DNA of 9,116 nucleotides from Candidatus Lindowiibacteriota bacterium. Lineage in GTDB: Bacteria; Lindowbacteria; 2-12-FULL-62-27. Positions 6,203-9,116 of this stretch are shown here, one piece after another. The stretch spans positions 1-9,116 of the forward strand of contig JAHFCY010000131.1 in NCBI GenBank assembly GCA_023249255.1. Reading direction: 5' to 3'. A program made the position numbers and the translations under genes. The notes beneath the pieces are model-generated. The model ran no database searches, was not told the DNA's origin, and was given only the letters and a program-made list of their open reading frames with translations. How positions within the stretch are numbered: the first letter of the stretch is position 1; every line of letters starts with the position of its first letter.

Positions 6203-9116
6203 TTATTTCTTCTTCTGCACGAACTCGCCCTGCCACTTTTCGCCAGGCGGTTCAGTTTTGTAGCCTTCGATGCGTTCCAGATAAGCTTTCGACGGGCCGT
6301 CGGTGGGAACGAGATCGAGGACGGCGCGGAATTTCTGAATCGAGTCGTCCCACTTGCGCTCCCAGTGCAGATTCACGCCGGCCTCAAACAGTTCCCGGGC
6401 CTTCTTCTGCGTCGGGGTCGTGTCCCCGACAAGAGCCATCATTTCGTGGTACGGCTTGGGATCAGCGGCGAGCGTCTGATGAAACGCGTTGACGGCGGCA
6501 TGATACGCCTGACGTTTGGCGTCGATGTCCTCGGCGGAGACGGGCGCAAGACTTGTTTCGGTTGCGGCGGTTTTCTCGATCGCCTCGTGCTGATTGACCA
6601 GAAATCGCTCGACGACCGATTCGGTGTGCGCCTGAAACGACAGGCGGGGCTTGAGCGAATGGAGTTTGTTGACAAGCGTGTCGGCGCGTCCCAGTGCGCC
6701 CGAATACGCGGCCAGGGCAAGAGGGTCGGCGCCGGGCGCGATCTTGTGCTCCTGCAGAGCGGCCCGGAGCGTCTCGGCCGAATGAATCCAGTGGTCCAAA
6801 ATGGCGTCCCACGATCGTCCGGCGCCTCCCGCGCCGTTGACGGATTTGGACAGAATCTGTCCGGCGTCTGCGCGCAGGGCGGTCAATTCCTCGTGATACT
6901 TCTGGATTTCAAACCGCCCGTCGAGTTTGACCATTTCCTCGGCGGCCGGAAGTTGGGATTCGAAAAACTCGCGGATCTGTTTGACGATGGCATGGTCGAC
7001 GTCCTTTTCCTTCCGGCTCCAGAACTCATGATATCCGAATATTTTTTCGGCCGGGCATTTGGTCCAGCGGGTGATCAGGGACGACGGCAGGGGGTCGCCG
7101 CCTTTGAGTTTGAGATAGGCGTCAGGCTTCCAGCCCTGGACTTCGTAGATGGTGATCGGAATGGTCTTGCCTTTTGCGAGAAGTTTGTCGAGCAGGCGAA
7201 GTTCGACGACGTCGCGCAGGATCGGTTCAGAGGCCTCGCCGGTGATGATCCGCGTGTCGTAGATGCCGTTGGCGGGGCGAAACCGGGCGGACATGTTGAC
7301 GGCGTCGCCCATGACGGTGTACTGCATCTTTTTTTCGGAACCCATGTTTCCGGCGGAGACGTAGCCGGAATTGACGCCCATCGCGACGTGAACGTCGGCG
7401 CCGTAGTGGGCCTTGATGTAAAACTGGAACGGCTCGATGTCCTGCTGTTGTTCGATGCTGGAGAAGGCGCATTTCCAGGCGTGGCCGGGATCGTCGAGCG
7501 GGACGCCGAAATCGGCCATGATGACGTGGCCCTCGTATTTGTCGATGTATCCGCCGTAGTCCATGATGATTTCGCTCGTGGGCGTGAGATAAATGCTCAA
7601 GACGCCGACCAGATCGTCGGGCGCGACTCCGGCGCTGACTTTGCCGAATTTTTCGATCGCCGAGAACATCATGGTCGCGGGTTTGCGCACGCCGGAGAGG
7701 GAAAACCGTTCCGGATGGTCCTCCATGAGTTTGAGAACAGCCGGCGAGACCATGGCCGAAAAGATTGCGCGGACTCGGCCCTTTTCCTTCTGGGCCTCCA
7801 TGAAATGATAGACGACGATGGCGATGAACGTCAACTGGCCGGTCAGCACCGGCTCAAACCAGTAAATCCACTGGCCGTGCTCGATGAACGCCCATACAAC
7901 GGCGCCGCTGAAGAGGAGCGTCAGAAGTTCGCAGATGAGAAATCCGATGAACGGCGACGTCAGAGCGCCGAACAGGGCCGTCAGGACGGCGGTCCCGATA
8001 TCAAGGGGGTACCGCCAGAATTTTTGGGGATAGTGGAGGAACTTTCGGACGAGGATCGTATTGAGCGCGTTGGAGTGCAGGCCGACCATCGCGTAGACGT
8101 TCTGGTACGGCATGGGATTGAGGTCGATCGTGCCGACGCCGGTCAAGCCGATCATGAAAATCTTGTTTTCGATGTCCAGCGGCGAGAAATCTTTCCTCGC
8201 GCCGTTCCACTGGACCTGACGCGTCGGCGGGAAAAAGTAGGGCGCGACGTCGGCCAGACGATTTTTCGATTTGAACCAGGCGGCGTTTCGGTCGATCTCG
8301 GCCTTCCACGCGGGATCGAACGCCGCCAGAGCGGGATCGGCCTGCGCGTGCGCGTCGGTGTCGGCGGCCCGAATGCCGGCGAATACGGCGGTCAGCGTGT
8401 CCCCGGCGGCATCGGACTTTGCGGCCGGCGGCAGGGCCGCGAGAATTTCGGCGCGCGACTTGCCGGCGCGAATGAGCGGGGTGGCGACGTGGGCCAGGGC
8501 GATCTCGGACGCGATGCGCCGGGATTGGTCCTCCGTGACCATTCCCTCCTCATCGATGGAATTGACGATCTCCCGTCGCAGGGCATCGTAGGAGGAGGGT
8601 TCGGACGGATACGTCCGCGCGAGATTTTTCGCCGTGTAGTAGGCGTAATATTCCGAAACATAGCGGAACGGCAGATGCAGCATCACGTCGTCGAATCGTC
8701 CGGCCCAGTTTGTGAGCATCTGGGCATTTTCGTTGATCGGAATGCGGATGGTTTCGCGTTGAGTCTCGCCCGGCACGAGGGCGTTTGGAATCTCGACGTC
8801 CTCGCCGGGAACGACGCGCCACGTGTTGAGCGGCGCGTCCAGAATTTTCGAGAGCATGGTGCACGCGATCGAAGGATACATTTTTCCGTCATAGTACATG
8901 CAGATCGGATAGAGCCGGACGGTCTGGTCGAGATCGTGAACGATCTGGGCGTATCCGGCGCCCGCTGACGCGCGCGTCAGCCCCGATAGAGGCGGCGTGA
9001 TGTCGACCATTTTGAATACGCTTTTCTTCAGTTCCGGCGTCGGCTCGAGCGTGTAGGGATCCAGCGCCTCGATGGCCCCCTGTTTTTTCTGGTATTCCTC
9101 CCCCTTCTTGTACTCA
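6203..9116 (-). CDS. CHASE2 class III cyclase with transition-state Asn/Arg but no metal aspartates (C2-like; N-terminus beyond window)
   Basis: The frame is open to the right edge (35 more codons before the Met at 9010), and those codons continue the homology to the neighbouring cyclase, so the true start lies outside; about 970 residues are visible and roughly 220 are missing. The visible order is: rest of CHASE2 (9116 to about 8040), three membrane helices (about 8010-7800), linker KGRVRAIFSAMVSPAVL, cyclase domain (about 7690-7130) and an extension of about 308 residues ending in a TPR-like segment (WDDSIQKFRAVLDLVPTDGPS). In the cyclase domain the first metal Asp is Ala (FSAIEKF, codon 7658-7660) and the second is His (DKYEGH, codon 7526-7528), again 44 codons apart. 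Substrate Lys (7538-7540) and Thr (7316-7318) remain. GDAVNMSAR is intact, with Asn at 7295-7297 and Arg at 7283-7285. Alone it cannot bind the catalytic metals in the known way. It probably supplies the other half of the site for the next gene's product. Confidence 0.92.
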   Translation of the reverse strand, partial: EYKKGEEYQKKQGAIEALDPYTLEPTPELKKSVFKMVDITPPLSGLTRASAGAGYAQIVHDLDQTVRLYPICMYYDGKMYPSIACTMLSKILDAPLNTWRVVPGEDVEIPNALVPGETQRETIRIPINENAQMLTNWAGRFDDVMLHLPFRYVSEYYAYYTAKNLARTYPSEPSSYDALRREIVNSIDEEGMVTEDQSRRIASEIALAHVATPLIRAGKSRAEILAALPPAAKSDAAGDTLTAVFAGIRAADTDAHAQADPALAAFDPAWKAEIDRNAAWFKSKNRLADVAPYFFPPTRQVQWNGARKDFSPLDIENKIFMIGLTGVGTIDLNPMPYQNVYAMVGLHSNALNTILVRKFLHYPQKFWRYPLDIGTAVLTALFGALTSPFIGFLICELLTLLFSGAVVWAFIEHGQWIYWFEPVLTGQLTFIAIVVYHFMEAQKEKGRVRAIFSAMVSPAVLKLMEDHPERFSLSGVRKPATMMFSAIEKFGKVSAGVAPDDLVGVLSIYLTPTSEIIMDYGGYIDKYEGHVIMADFGVPLDDPGHAWKCAFSSIEQQQDIEPFQFYIKAHYGADVHVAMGVNSGYVSAGNMGSEKKMQYTVMGDAVNMSARFRPANGIYDTRIITGEASEPILRDVVELRLLDKLLAKGKTIPITIYEVQGWKPDAYLKLKGGDPLPSSLITRWTKCPAEKIFGYHEFWSRKEKDVDHAIVKQIREFFESQLPAAEEMVKLDGRFEIQKYHEELTALRADAGQILSKSVNGAGGAGRSWDAILDHWIHSAETLRAALQEHKIAPGADPLALAAYSGALGRADTLVNKLHSLKPRLSFQAHTESVVERFLVNQHEAIEKTAATETSLAPVSAEDIDAKRQAYHAAVNAFHQTLAADPKPYHEMMALVGDTTPTQKKARELFEAGVNLHWERKWDDSIQKFRAVLDLVPTDGPSKAYLERIEGYKTEPPGEKWQGEFVQKKK

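Noticed and set aside
5257-6492. 411-codon plus-strand open frame spanning the junction of the two cyclase genes
   Set aside because: It is antisense to both cyclases and crosses their junction; it shows no domain, and I saw no supporting ribosome-binding site.
6155-8968. 937-codon plus-strand open frame opposite the upstream cyclase
   Set aside because: It is antisense to a gene with clear CHASE2, cyclase and C-terminal homology to its neighbour. Long antisense frames are expected with this GC-rich codon use, and its translation shows no recognisable domain.
8990-9010. Met at 9010 as the start of the upstream cyclase
   Set aside because: The frame stays open to the window edge, and the 35 upstream codons align with the neighbouring cyclase, so this Met is internal.

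Overview
This is a GC-rich bacterial window in which every real gene lies on the minus strand. Read 5' to 3' on that strand, the order is: two adjacent CHASE2-type class III nucleotide cyclase genes (the first cut by the right edge), a short AT-rich spacer, a sensor kinase/response regulator pair, a spacer with a good promoter, and a membrane-anchored protein with thrombospondin type 3 calcium-binding repeats (cut by the left edge). The taxon cannot be fixed. Large CHASE2 cyclases, a NarL-type two-component pair and TSP3-repeat proteins together suggest an environmental Gram-negative lineage of the Deltaproteobacteria (Desulfobacterota/Myxococcota) or a nearby phylum.

Cyclase region (9116 to 2722, minus). 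The two products are homologous along their whole visible length: extracellular CHASE2, three membrane segments, cyclase domain, and a roughly 310-residue C-terminal extension ending in a TPR-like segment. Four bases separate the genes. Their active sites have decayed in complementary ways. The upstream protein has lost both metal-binding aspartates (to Ala and His) but keeps the transition-state Asn and Arg. The downstream protein keeps both metal aspartates, at the canonical spacing of 44 residues, but has Thr and Glu in place of the Asn and Arg. Neither should form a working homodimer, but one composite site of an A/B heterodimer would be complete. This is the C1/C2 logic of animal transmembrane adenylyl cyclases, and it is the main discovery candidate here. 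The Lys/Thr substrate pair, present in both, suggests ATP as substrate (class IIIb).

Two-component region (2497 to 735, minus). A four-helix membrane histidine kinase of the HisKA_3 (NarX/DegS-like) type overlaps its NarL/FixJ-family regulator by 4 bp. Both carry intact phosphotransfer residues. The kinase has no periplasmic sensor domain. Nothing in the sequence links this pair directly to the cyclases beyond proximity and strand.

Left edge (698 to 1, minus). A sigma70-like promoter, a 5' leader with a strong two-part stem-loop, and the start of a single-pass membrane protein whose exported part has tandem 13-residue Asp-rich TSP3-type repeats.

The spacers at 571-734 and 2498-2721 hold no convincing genes. 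They are AT-rich compared with the genes and contain promoter-like and inverted-repeat sequences. The long plus-strand open frames opposite the cyclases are antisense shadows.
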